Positions 16,981 to 25,241 of a stretch of 32,415 nt of DNA are shown in pieces. The number at the start of each line of letters is the position of its first letter. Position 1 is the first letter of the stretch. Position numbers and translations under genes: made by a program. This DNA comes from Rhizobium sp. ASV20 (GTDB taxonomy: Bacteria > Pseudomonadota > Alphaproteobacteria > Rhizobiales > Rhizobiaceae): NCBI RefSeq assembly GCF_016429015.1, contig NZ_JAELTU010000079.1:1-32415 (forward strand), given 5' to 3'. The notes beneath the pieces are model-generated. The model was not told where the DNA came from and made no database searches. It saw only the letters and a program-made list of their open reading frames with translations.

Positions 16981-18141
16981 TCATGCTCCGAACGGCCGAA
17001 GCAGGTCGCGGCTGATGATATGCCGCTGGATCTCCGATGTGCCGTCCCATATGCGCTCGACGCGGGCATCGCGCCAGAAGCGGGCGAGCGGCAGATCATC
17101 CATCAATCCCATGCCGCCGAAAATCTGAATTGCCTCGTCGGTAACGCGGGCAAGCATTTCCGAAGCATAGAGCTTGGCAGACGCAATCTCGCGATTGGCC
17201 GGGATACCGGCATCGAGCTTCCAGGCGGCAGATAGTGTCAGCAGGTCGGCTGCGTCGATCTCGGTGATTATGTCGGCGAGCTTGAACGATACGCCCTGAT
17301 TGGCGCCGATCGGCTTGCCGAATTGCTTGCGCTCGGCCGCATAGGGCAGGGCGAGATCGAAGACACGCCGCGCCCGGCCGACGCAGGTCGCGGCGACCGT
17401 GAGGCGTGTTCCGTATAGCCATTGATTGGCAAGATCGAAGCCGCGATGCACTTCGCCGAGTACCTGCGATTTCGGCAGGCGGCAGTCGGTAAAGTTCAGG
17501 ATGGAGTTGTGATAGCCGCGATGGGAAACTGAATCGTAACCCTTCAGAATCTCGAAGCCCGGCGTACCGCGATCAACCAGGAAGGCGGTAATCTTCTTCT
17601 TGACGCCACGGTGGGTGTCTTCCTCGCCGGTGGCAGCAAAGACGATAACGAAATCGGCGACGTCGGCATGCGAGATGAAATGCTTCGTGCCGTTAAGCAC
17701 GAAATCATCGCCGTCCTGCCTTGCTGAGCATTTCATGCCGCGCATGTCGGAGCCGGCATCGGGCTCGGTGATGGCGAGTGCATCGATTTTCTCGCCACGC
17801 ACCGCCGGCAGAAGATAGCGCTCGCGCTGTTCGCCTTCGCAAGCCATTAGAATGCCGGATGGGCGGCCGAAGAAGACGGTAAGTCCCAGGGAGCCGCGGC
17901 CGAGTTCGCGCTCGACGAGTGTAAAGGTGAGGTGGTCGAGCCCGGCGCCGCCGATTTCCTCAGGGAAATTGCAGGCATAGAAACCGAGTGCGATACATTT
18001 GCGCCGGATCTCGTCTCCGATTTCGGACGGCACGATGCCGGTGCGCTCGACCTCGTTCTCGTGCGGATAGATCTCCGTCTCCACGAAGTCCCTGACCGTC
18101 CTGACGATCATCTCCTGTTCTTCGCTGAGTCCGAAATTCAC
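16981..18141 (-). CDS. Acyl-CoA dehydrogenase, probable gamma-butyrobetainyl-CoA dehydrogenase
   Basis: A 386-aa FAD flavoprotein of the acyl-CoA dehydrogenase family: helical N-terminal domain (1-115, ending near MACEGEQRERYLLPAV), beta domain (ALAITEPDAGSD then GTKHFISHADVADF), and helical C-terminal domain (ERKQFGKPIGANQGVSFKLA, QIFGGMGLMDDLPLARFWRD). It would form the alpha-beta double bond giving crotonobetainyl-CoA and pass electrons to ETF. The classical catalytic Glu of medium-chain enzymes (YEGT) is Asp366 here (WDGTSEIQR), so the base may be Asp or may lie elsewhere as in some family branches. It starts 12 nt after the carnitine dehydrogenase stop. Confidence 0.88.
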   Translation of the reverse strand: MNFGLSEEQEMIVRTVRDFVETEIYPHENEVERTGIVPSEIGDEIRRKCIALGFYACNFPEEIGGAGLDHLTFTLVERELGRGSLGLTVFFGRPSGILMACEGEQRERYLLPAVRGEKIDALAITEPDAGSDMRGMKCSARQDGDDFVLNGTKHFISHADVADFVIVFAATGEEDTHRGVKKKITAFLVDRGTPGFEILKGYDSVSHRGYHNSILNFTDCRLPKSQVLGEVHRGFDLANQWLYGTRLTVAATCVGRARRVFDLALPYAAERKQFGKPIGANQGVSFKLADIITEIDAADLLTLSAAWKLDAGIPANREIASAKLYASEMLARVTDEAIQIFGGMGLMDDLPLARFWRDARVERIWDGTSEIQRHIISRDLLRPFGA

Positions 18142-18153
18142 GATCGCTTCCTC

Positions 18154-19644
18154 CTAGCGTTTTTGTCCCACATGACGGCCAACTCCCTCCGGCGTGGCCA
18201 AGGCTGCATGCGTGTCGGCAATCGGCCTCAGTTTCGCCAACACCTCCTTCGGTGCGGCAACGGCTCTGCCTGCTTTCGAGTCGACATGCAGCAGCATCTG
18301 TTCGGCGGTGGCGATCACGTTGCCGCTTTCGCTATCGTGCAGCGCATGGAAGACATGCAGCCGCTTTTCGTCGGATCCGAGGATCTGCGCGGTCGAATGG
18401 ATGGCCTGTCCGAGCTTGGCTTCGCCAAGGTGCCGAATATGGGTTTCCACCGTGTAGTAGCTGTAACCGCGCTCGACATAATCGAGATCGACGCCGATCA
18501 GGCGCAGCAGCGCATCCGACGTGTCGCCGAAGACCTGCAGATAGCGATGCTCGGTCATGTGGCCGTTATAGTCGACCCATGCGGGGCTGACCTTGGTGTC
18601 GATCAGGCGCAGTGGCCGTGTAACGTCGGGCGTCTCTTTCCTGCCCCCGCCGGTCGCCCAAAGATGCTGCTCGAAATCCTTCAGCAGCTTGCCGGCGCCC
18701 CAGCCCTTACCGCCATGGCTTGCCTTGAGGCTCTGGAAGATGCCGACGAGATTTTCGTCACGGATGCGCTCGAGTTCACGGATCGACAGGCCGTCTGCCT
18801 GTTCATCCGATTGCTGGCCGATTTTTTCGACAAGGGCATCGTCGAGATCGACGACATCCATCAGCTTCGTCCAGTTCCACTGCAGGGCAGGGCCGAACTG
18901 AGCCAGGAAGTGACGCATGCCCGCTTCGCCGCCGGCGATGCGATAGGTCTGAAACAGGCCCATTTGCGCCCAGCGCAAGCCGAAAGAGTAGCGGATGACG
19001 TCATCAAGCGTCTCGACGGTGCAGATATCGTCCTTGATCAGCCAGAGTGCCTCGCGCCAGAGCGCTTCCAGCAAGCGATCGCCGACGAAAGCCTCGATCT
19101 CCTTGGCGATATGCACGCCCTTCATGCCGATGGGCGGCAAGCGCTCCATCGCTGCCTGGATGGTCGCGGCGCTGGTCTTTTCGCCGCCGACGATTTCCAC
19201 GAGCGGCAGCAGATAGACCGGATTATATGGGTGGGCGACGAACAGGCGTTCGGGGTGGCGCATGTCGCGCTGCAGGTCTGTCGGCAGCAGCCCTGAAGTG
19301 GAGGAGCCGATCAGGGCATCGGGCTTTGCCGCCGCGTCGATCTGCGTCAGCACATTGCGCTTGAGATCCAGTCGCTCGGGCACGCTTTCCTGGATCCAGT
19401 CGGCACCGGCGACGGCCGCTTCCAGAGTGTCCCTGAATGTGAGCTCGCCACGCGGTGGCAGAGGCGCGCCAGTCAGCATCGCATAGGCTTTTTCGGCATT
19501 CGCCAAAACTTCGCTAACGATGCGTTTCGCCTCCGGATGTGGGTCGTAGACATCGACGTCAATGCCGGCCAGCAGGAAGCGGGCGATCCATCCCCCGCCG
19601 ATGACGCCGCCGCCGATGCAGGCCGCTTTGTTGATCTTGGTCAT
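18154..19644 (-). CDS. lcdH: L-carnitine 3-dehydrogenase fused to a thioesterase domain
   Basis: A 496-aa two-domain enzyme. Residues 1-325 are a 3-hydroxyacyl-CoA-dehydrogenase-like NAD+ oxidoreductase with the Rossmann motif CIGGGVIGGGWIARF, STSGLLPTDLQ, and the catalytic region AHPYNPVYLLPLVE (His138). This form acts on free carnitine, giving 3-dehydrocarnitine. Residues about 345-470 form a 4HBT hot-dog thioesterase with the active-site motif VDYNGHM (Asp358). The fusion is known in rhizobial carnitine dehydrogenases; in Pseudomonas the two parts are separate proteins. The thioesterase would hydrolyse betainyl-CoA from the cleavage step, and possibly carnitinyl-CoA. Start 7 nt after the cleavage enzyme stop. 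Confidence 0.92.
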   Translation of the reverse strand: MTKINKAACIGGGVIGGGWIARFLLAGIDVDVYDPHPEAKRIVSEVLANAEKAYAMLTGAPLPPRGELTFRDTLEAAVAGADWIQESVPERLDLKRNVLTQIDAAAKPDALIGSSTSGLLPTDLQRDMRHPERLFVAHPYNPVYLLPLVEIVGGEKTSAATIQAAMERLPPIGMKGVHIAKEIEAFVGDRLLEALWREALWLIKDDICTVETLDDVIRYSFGLRWAQMGLFQTYRIAGGEAGMRHFLAQFGPALQWNWTKLMDVVDLDDALVEKIGQQSDEQADGLSIRELERIRDENLVGIFQSLKASHGGKGWGAGKLLKDFEQHLWATGGGRKETPDVTRPLRLIDTKVSPAWVDYNGHMTEHRYLQVFGDTSDALLRLIGVDLDYVERGYSYYTVETHIRHLGEAKLGQAIHSTAQILGSDEKRLHVFHALHDSESGNVIATAEQMLLHVDSKAGRAVAAPKEVLAKLRPIADTHAALATPEGVGRHVGQKR

Positions 19645-19651
19645 CGGGGCC

Positions 19652-20554
19652 TCAGCGCTTCGTCAGTTTCAGCTTCTTGCGGACATCTTCGGGGCCGATG
19701 ATGCGCGCACCCATGCCTTCGACGACTTGCACCGCCTTTTCGACGAGCTGGGCGTTGGTCGCGAGTATGCCCTTGCCGGCATAGAGATTGTCTTCCAGCC
19801 CGACGCGGACATTGCCGCCCGCGAGAATGGCAGCTGCGGGGTAAGCCATGGCATTGCGGCCGATGGAAAAAGCCGAGAAGGTCCAGCTGTTGGGAACGTT
19901 ATTGACCATCGCCATGAAGGTGTTGAGGTCATCGGGCGCCCCCCAGGGGATGCCCATGCAGAGCTGGATGAGGACCGGGTCCTCGATCAGGCCCTCCTCG
20001 GCAAGCTGTTTGGCAAACCACAGATGACCTGTATCGAAGGCCTCGATTTCCGGGCGCACGCCGAGATCGGTCATCTTCTTTGCCATGGCCCTCAGCATCG
20101 AGGGCGTATTGGTCATGACATAGTCGCCGAGGCTGAAGTTCATGGTGCCGCAATCGAGCGTGCAGATTTCGGGTAAGCATTCGGCCACGTGGCTGACACG
20201 CTCAGAAGCGCCCGCCATGTCCGTGCCTCTGGCGTTCAATGGCAGCGGGCTTTCGACATCACCGAAAATCAAGTCGCCGCCCATGCCGGCGGTCAGGTTC
20301 AGCACGACATCGATATCGGCCGAGCGGATGCGATCCGTGACTTCGCGGTAAAGTTCGTTGCGGCGGCTGGCAGCGCCCGTCTCGGGGTCGCGGACATGGC
20401 AGTGAACCACTGCCGCCCCAGCCTTGGCGGCGTCGATCGCGGAGTCCGCGATCTGCTTGGGAGTGATCGGAACATGGCTGGATTTGGAAACCGTATCGCC
20501 GGCACCGGTTACGGCGCAGGTGATGAAGACATCGCGGTTCATCGCAAGAGGCAT
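19652..20554 (-). CDS. Beta-keto acid cleavage enzyme (BKACE), probable 3-dehydrocarnitine:acetyl-CoA cleavage
   Basis: A 300-aa TIM-barrel zinc enzyme of the former DUF849 family. These enzymes condense a beta-keto acid with acetyl-CoA and release acetoacetate plus a new CoA ester. With 3-dehydrocarnitine the product is betainyl-CoA. Visible features are FITCAVTGAG, the zinc ligands in VHCHVRDPETG (His51, His53), and RVGLEDNLYAGKG (Glu253). The start at 20554 is chosen because GAGGGAGAA precedes it; the frame extends 12 codons further without one. It is the first gene of the minus-strand carnitine operon, divergent from the AraC-type regulator. Confidence 0.92.
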   Translation of the reverse strand: MPLAMNRDVFITCAVTGAGDTVSKSSHVPITPKQIADSAIDAAKAGAAVVHCHVRDPETGAASRRNELYREVTDRIRSADIDVVLNLTAGMGGDLIFGDVESPLPLNARGTDMAGASERVSHVAECLPEICTLDCGTMNFSLGDYVMTNTPSMLRAMAKKMTDLGVRPEIEAFDTGHLWFAKQLAEEGLIEDPVLIQLCMGIPWGAPDDLNTFMAMVNNVPNSWTFSAFSIGRNAMAYPAAAILAGGNVRVGLEDNLYAGKGILATNAQLVEKAVQVVEGMGARIIGPEDVRKKLKLTKR

Positions 20555-20609
20555 TTTGTTCTCCCTCGTATTGAGGACATTACGAGCCATTGCATGCCTT
20601 CATGCTTTG

Positions 20610-20643
20610 CAATTTCAGAAGTAGACGATACAGTTTCAGAAAT
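20610..20643. promoter_or_regulatory. Direct repeats between carnitine operon and its regulator, likely AraC-type binding site
   Basis: CAATTTCAGAAGT (20610-20622) and CAGTTTCAGAAAT (20631-20643) match at 11 of 13 positions and are offset by 21 bp, two helical turns. This is the usual arrangement for AraC-family activators. The site is 56-89 bp upstream of the first catabolic start codon and just in front of the regulator's own ribosome-binding site. Confidence 0.6.
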
Positions 20644-20658
20644 CGGAGGGAATGCCTG

Positions 20659-21657
20659 GTGCTGACGCTGTCCACTGAGCCGCTCGACATCGACCTGCTG
20701 GTTCTTCCCGAAACGAACCTGATCCTGATCGCGTCGGTGATCGAACCCTTGCGGGGGGCCAATCGCATATCCGGCGCCGAGATCTACCGCTGGCGTCTAT
20801 TCACGCCGGATGGTTCGCCGGTGGAGACGACGAGTCTTATCCCGGTGCCGGCGTCCGGCGGCTTCAAACCGTTGTCCGATACGGCACCGCTCTTCGTTCT
20901 CGCCAGCTACAACTGGCGACGTAGCGCCACGCAGGCACTGAAGATGCAACTGTCGCAAACGGCGCGTCATCGCTCGATGATTGCCGGGATCGAATCCGGC
21001 AGCTGGCTTCTGGCCGAGGCAAGCCTTCTCGACAATGTTTCGGCGACCGTTCACTGGGAGGATTTCGACGACTTCGCTCTTGCCTATCCGCAGGTGCGCG
21101 CGGTCAAGGACCGCTTCGTGATCGACGGCAAGCGTATCACCACGGCCGGCTCATTGCCGACGGTGGATCTCATGCTGGACATCATCCGGCGCCGGCAAGG
21201 CTATTCACTCGCGCTTGAGGTCAGCCGCCTGTTCATCTACGAACCGGCGTCCGGGCAGAACGCGGCTGAACTTTCACCCTCGACCGCGGGTCTGCGCATG
21301 CGCGACCCACGTGTCGCCCAGGCCATCCGTTTGATGGAAGACAATATCGAGCAGCCATTGCTGCTGGCGCGCCTGGCACGGCGCGTCGGCGTCAGTGCCC
21401 GCCATCTTCAGGCCCTCTTTCAAGAGAGCATCGGCGCTCCGCCACATGTTCATTATCTGGCACTGCGATTGAATGCGGCGCGACGAAAGGTGATCGAAAC
21501 AAAAGATTCCTTTGCCGATATAGCTGCCGCTACGGGTTTCAATTCTGCCTCGGCATTTTCTCGCAGTTATCGGGCGAACTTTTCCGAGAGCCCATCCGGT
21601 ACGCGCCGCAGGCTGCGTGGCCGCATCAAGGCTTTAGCAGAACTGGCGGTGGCGTAG
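20659..21657 (+). CDS. GATase1-like/AraC-family regulator (GlxA/CdhR type), probable carnitine regulator
   Basis: A 332-aa transcription factor. Residues about 10-170 form a DJ-1/PfpI-like domain (IDLLVLPETNLILIASVIEP, MIAGIESGSWLLAEASLLDN). The position of the catalytic Cys is occupied by a non-Cys residue, as is normal for these sensor domains. Residues about 225-320 are an AraC double helix-turn-helix (LARLARRVGVSARHLQALFQ, DIAAATGFNSASAFSRSYRA). The GTG at 20659 is chosen because GGAGGG lies eight bases upstream; the frame extends 23 codons upstream from a TTG. Pseudomonas CdhR, which activates carnitine genes, has the same architecture. The divergent position supports the same role. Its end abuts an IS relic. 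Confidence 0.85.
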   Translation: MLTLSTEPLDIDLLVLPETNLILIASVIEPLRGANRISGAEIYRWRLFTPDGSPVETTSLIPVPASGGFKPLSDTAPLFVLASYNWRRSATQALKMQLSQTARHRSMIAGIESGSWLLAEASLLDNVSATVHWEDFDDFALAYPQVRAVKDRFVIDGKRITTAGSLPTVDLMLDIIRRRQGYSLALEVSRLFIYEPASGQNAAELSPSTAGLRMRDPRVAQAIRLMEDNIEQPLLLARLARRVGVSARHLQALFQESIGAPPHVHYLALRLNAARRKVIETKDSFADIAAATGFNSASAFSRSYRANFSESPSGTRRRLRGRIKALAELAVA

Positions 21658-21880
21658 CCATTGGCATCGACGGCGCGCCACAGCCAGTATTTCTTTCCGT
21701 TGATTGAGATCACCATCTCATCAAGCTGCCACTTCTCGGCCAATTGGCCGCGCGAGCGGCGCCGGAGCTGATGAGCGATTTTGAGGCAGATCTTCGACGT
21801 CGCGAAAGCTGACGGGAAACCGATACGGAGCCAGACGGGCTGGGCGGTCAGGGCTAAGATTGCACGGCCTAACCTCTGAT
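21656..21880 (-). mobile_element. Decayed IS6-family transposase fragment
   Basis: Read on the minus strand, 21655-21795 encode a piece with CLKIAHQLRRRSRG, EKWQLDEMVISINGKKY and WLWRAVDANG. This is the start of the DDE catalytic core of IS6-type transposases (first Asp in QLDE). Upstream, in shifted frames, are VWLRIGFP and SFRDVEDLP, which fit the family's earlier block, with the part between missing. The second and third acidic residues are absent. No terminal inverted repeats or target duplication can be seen. It is a dead relic directly against the stop of the regulator gene. Confidence 0.7.
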
Positions 21881-22731
21881 GGCTGGATGCCAGTCTTTTC
21901 AGCTATCTTTCATGTGCCAACAATGCGCCGTGATCATGTATATGTCCGGATTGAGTACCCGGCCTATGAATATGGGAGGGGCATTCATGATCGCTGCGGG
22001 CGTGAGCGGACGGTTGCTAAGCTACTTCCTTTGGTCGATGACGGGGCACGTTTTGCTGAATTGAAGCCAAGGATGGCAGTGCCTAGAACCATTGCATGAA
22101 GGCGCTCCATGTCAGTTTGGCTCAGAAGTTCACTGTGATCGCCTGTCTTTTGGCGTCAATGGCACTTGCCATGAATATCCCGCACATCCATTCGAGATCG
22201 CATCGCCATGAGACGCGCCTCTTGGAGGTCTCCGCTTTGTGGTCGGGTGCCTCGCATGGTTGCGCCGTATCCGCCGGCGACCGTAGGAACCAGCAACTGC
22301 GCAAGCTGGTATTCTTGTGCAAACGCTGCAGCACTAACTACCTTGTCTCCGACGTCATCTGTCCGCCACTCCCCGTGCAGATTGATGGTATGATCGCGGC
22401 ACACGTCCCATGGAGTGGGTCTAGATTGCTTCTTTCTGCTCCTCTGAGCTTCCATTATCCACCATAGAGACGCGCGCCCCTATCTTTGCGCTCGGTAGGG
22501 CAAATCGTTCTTCGCACCGGCGGGCGAGCTCAAGCATGACAGATAGATGGCTGAATAAAGCCGTCGAGACCGGACCCAATCGCGGTCTTCGTTTTTGCAA
22601 GCTCCAAGCATGGCTTTCGATGACCATGCCGCTCGGCCGATTGCTTCGGCGCATTTGTCCCGTCTCAACTCAAGTCCTTATTGCCTGGGTGGCCATCTTG
22701 TGGGCCGGCAGCGCAGTTGAAGGAGTTTATC
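21881..22731. other. Stretch with no convincing gene
   Basis: Several short frames exist on both strands here (for example minus 22156-22455 and 22421-22654, plus 21860-22099 and 22096-22467). None has a good ribosome-binding site and none resembles a family I know. The adjacent IS relic suggests this is a decayed insertion-prone area. The last part (about 22700-22731) holds the ribosome-binding site and presumably the promoter of the methyltransferase gene. Confidence 0.55.
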
Positions 22732-23646
22732 ATGTCGACCACCGTGACTGGTTTCACCCTTATCCATCAGGTTCCCCTTCGCCTTTGTCGGGCGATTTGG
22801 GATAGCATACCGAGTTCCGTGCGGCGAACGCCGACGATGTTTCGTGTTGGACGCTACATCTACCGAAAGTTCGTAAGAAATACCGTACGGTTTCAGTCCC
22901 ATTACACGCATTTCATGCGCAATCCGCCGCTGCTTTCGGTGATTGGGGCGCTGACGTCCCACTATCCTGCCAATAGCGATGTCAGGATCGCATCGATTGG
23001 CTGCAGCACCGGGGCCGAACTCTATTCCGTCATCTATGCCATCAAGAACGCAAGAAGCGATCTGCACGTCAAAGCCCACGGCGCGGATATATCAGGGACT
23101 GTAGTGGAAGTGGCAAGGCAAGGCGTCTACCATCCGGACGTTCCCGCCGCGCAAGGCGGCTTGTATGTCGCGGGCCGAGCGGAGGTCGCAAGCGCCGATG
23201 GGCCGTCGCTTGTCGACATCCTGCAGCCTCTCCCCGACGGATCGCTGCAGGTCAGGGATTGGCTCAGGGAAGGTGTCACATGGTTGACGGCCGATGCGAC
23301 CGACGAAAGGCTTGTGAACCTCGTCGGGCAGCAGGACATCTTGCTGGCAAACAACTTCATGGGACCGATGCAAGACGAACTGGCTGAACGGTGCCTTGTC
23401 AATATGATGAGGCTGGTCGCTCCGGGAGGATATCTGGTGATCGATGGAAACGACCTCGACATCAAGACCAGAGTGCTGAAGGCGTCCGCGTTCCGGCCCG
23501 TGCTGATGAAGCAGGAGGAAATATGGTCTTCGGAAAGTTCAAGGAGCGGATGGCCTTGGCTGCGCTGGGCCAGAGAACCGCTCGACCGCAGCGAGCCTGA
23601 CTGGGCATATCGATACTCCGTCGTCTTTCAAATCGGAGACCGTTAA
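22732..23646 (+). CDS. CheR-like SAM-dependent methyltransferase
   Basis: A 304-aa protein with the CheR-type methyltransferase fold. Near the N-terminus, HYTHFMRNPPLLSVI resembles the CheR substrate-loop region. SAM motif I is ASIGCSTGAELYSVIYAI (about 88-103), then GADISGTVVEVARQGVY with the acidic ribose-binding Asp. A later block, DILLANNFMGPMQDELAERC with LVAPGGYLVIDGND, matches the CheR C-terminal core. The start is set by AGGAG six bases upstream. There are no chemotaxis genes near; the next gene is a polysaccharide flippase. It is therefore probably not chemotaxis CheR, and could be part of envelope polysaccharide synthesis or its control. Target unknown. Confidence 0.78.
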   Translation: MSTTVTGFTLIHQVPLRLCRAIWDSIPSSVRRTPTMFRVGRYIYRKFVRNTVRFQSHYTHFMRNPPLLSVIGALTSHYPANSDVRIASIGCSTGAELYSVIYAIKNARSDLHVKAHGADISGTVVEVARQGVYHPDVPAAQGGLYVAGRAEVASADGPSLVDILQPLPDGSLQVRDWLREGVTWLTADATDERLVNLVGQQDILLANNFMGPMQDELAERCLVNMMRLVAPGGYLVIDGNDLDIKTRVLKASAFRPVLMKQEEIWSSESSRSGWPWLRWAREPLDRSEPDWAYRYSVVFQIGDR

Positions 23647-23668
23647 CCATTGCGCTTCAACTCGCTCG

Positions 23669-23687
23669 CCGGGCGGTGCGCGCCCGG
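23669..23687. other. Hairpin between methyltransferase and flippase genes
   Basis: CCGGGCG (23669-23675), loop GTGCG, CGCCCGG (23681-23687), a perfect 7-bp GC-rich stem in the 80-nt gap. No T-run follows, so termination would be weak. Partial read-through or mRNA processing is more likely. Confidence 0.35.
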
Positions 23688-23726
23688 TAAATGGCGGCCA
23701 GTGATCTGTCAATTGGAAAGCTTGCG

Positions 23727-25241
23727 ATGTTTTCATTGATCAAGGATAGAGATCGCCAGGACGACCGAGATCAATCAAGGTCACAAGGCGCCACCAAGGG
23801 CCGATTCCCACGGACGCTCGTATCTGGTGGGATCTGGATCGTTGCGGCCAAAGTCGTCTCGCAATTTTCCCAGATCGCAACCTTCTTCGTTGCAGCGCGC
23901 ATGTTGAGCCCGGCAGAGTTCGGGCTTTTTGCCTTCGCTTCCGCCATCGCCATGCTGCTGCTGGTGGTGGCGGAAGGCGGATGGGCGGAGTTTATAATGA
24001 AAGCGCATGATGGTGACGACTGCTTCGATCAAGTAGCCACCATCTCCATTGTCAGCGGTGGCTTGCTCACGAGTGTCGGCTTGCTGACCGCCGTCGTCTT
24101 CTATGCCTTCGTTGGCAATGAAACACAGAGCGTTTTGCTTGCCCTGTTGAGCGGCTGGATGTTGCCGGCGGCACTGACGGCAGCTTTTGACGGAGAGCTT
24201 GTCGCCGCGGGTCGCTTGCGTCAACGTGCGATCGTCAGGATTGCGGGCGAGCTCTCCGGGTTGATCACGGCAATCGTGTTGCTCAGCCAACATGGGCATG
24301 CGTCGGCGCTGGCGGTGGCCAAAGTCGTTTGCCAGCTCGCTCTTTTGCTCGGATCGGCTTATGTCGTCATGCGGTTGCCGCGCCTGCGCCTGACGAGGCC
24401 CGTGTTTGTCGACGTCATGGCGTTTTCCCGCCAGATCGTCGGCAATCGCCTGGTCGTCTTTCTTGGCTCCTATTCGGGGACCCTGGTCGTCGGAAGTTTT
24501 CTAGGTGTAGCGGATGCAGGTTTCTACCGAGCCGCCGAGCGTGTTGTTGCCGTCGTGTCCGAGCTGCTGGGGGAGCCGGCGCGGTCGTTAAGCTGGGTTG
24601 TCTTCCGGCGTGCGCATTTGCAGCCCGCCGGATCGGCCCGATCGCCGGGTATCGCCGGTGCTCGTTTCGTTCTTGCGCTTATTGCCATTGCCGCACCCAT
24701 GTACCTTGGGCTGGCTCAGATATCGGAGCCTGTCGTGCGGCTGGTGCTTGGCGAGGTTTGGATGCCTGCAGCTTCCATCATTCCCTTTCTTTGCCTGCGG
24801 CAATTGCTGCTTTCGCCAGGCTACATCAACGAGGCGTCGCTGTCGGTCGTCGGAAGGATCGGGTACCGGCTTCCCGTCACGTTGTTGAACGTCGCCGTCT
24901 CGCTTGCGGTCGTCCTTGTGGTCGCACGCTTCGGATTGCGGGAGCTGGCAATCGCGCAATGCTGCACGGCAGTGTTGGCGCTTGCGACCTGCATTGGATT
25001 GCAGTCGAAGATCGCGAAGGTGGATTGGTTGGAAATTGCCAAGGGGGTCGCTCTGTTGATCGCGCCGTCGAGCCTTCTTATGGTTGCAGCGGTGGTGTTG
25101 GTTCAGCAGGGTTTTTCAGGGAGTTTGCCTTGGAGAGAGGCCGTCGTCCTTCAAATCGTCACAGGCACGCTCACATATGCCGGCATATTGCTCATCTTGC
25201 TTGGACTGAACCGGCGTCTGCACTGGCTGGCTTTGGAGTAA
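23727..25241 (+). CDS. Oligosaccharide flippase family protein (Wzx-like)
   Basis: Integral membrane protein of about 504 aa with roughly 12-14 hydrophobic segments and a MOP-superfamily polysaccharide exporter pattern: VSGGIWIVAAKVVSQFSQIA, ARMLSPAEFGLFAFAS and later FVDVMAFSRQIVGNRLVVFL. These proteins flip lipid-linked sugar units across the inner membrane during polysaccharide synthesis. The ATG at 23727 is preferred (GGAAAG about seven bases upstream) over an ATG 12 codons earlier. It follows the CheR-like gene by 80 nt in the same direction. No glycosyltransferases are present in the window, so the polysaccharide is unknown. Confidence 0.85.
   Translation: MFSLIKDRDRQDDRDQSRSQGATKGRFPRTLVSGGIWIVAAKVVSQFSQIATFFVAARMLSPAEFGLFAFASAIAMLLLVVAEGGWAEFIMKAHDGDDCFDQVATISIVSGGLLTSVGLLTAVVFYAFVGNETQSVLLALLSGWMLPAALTAAFDGELVAAGRLRQRAIVRIAGELSGLITAIVLLSQHGHASALAVAKVVCQLALLLGSAYVVMRLPRLRLTRPVFVDVMAFSRQIVGNRLVVFLGSYSGTLVVGSFLGVADAGFYRAAERVVAVVSELLGEPARSLSWVVFRRAHLQPAGSARSPGIAGARFVLALIAIAAPMYLGLAQISEPVVRLVLGEVWMPAASIIPFLCLRQLLLSPGYINEASLSVVGRIGYRLPVTLLNVAVSLAVVLVVARFGLRELAIAQCCTAVLALATCIGLQSKIAKVDWLEIAKGVALLIAPSSLLMVAAVVLVQQGFSGSLPWREAVVLQIVTGTLTYAGILLILLGLNRRLHWLALE

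Noticed and set aside
15690..19296. Plus-strand open frames of 441 and 454 codons opposite the ligase, dehydrogenase and lcdH genes
   Set aside because: Antisense shadows of well-supported enzymes; their translations are rich in Arg/Asp/Gln and show no domain.
22156..22654. Two overlapping minus-strand frames (100 and 77 codons) as genes
   Set aside because: No ribosome-binding site or family match could be seen, and the area is next to an IS relic. They cannot be excluded but are not supported.
22732..23646. Calling the methyltransferase chemotaxis CheR
   Set aside because: There is no chemotaxis gene nearby, and its neighbour is a polysaccharide flippase.
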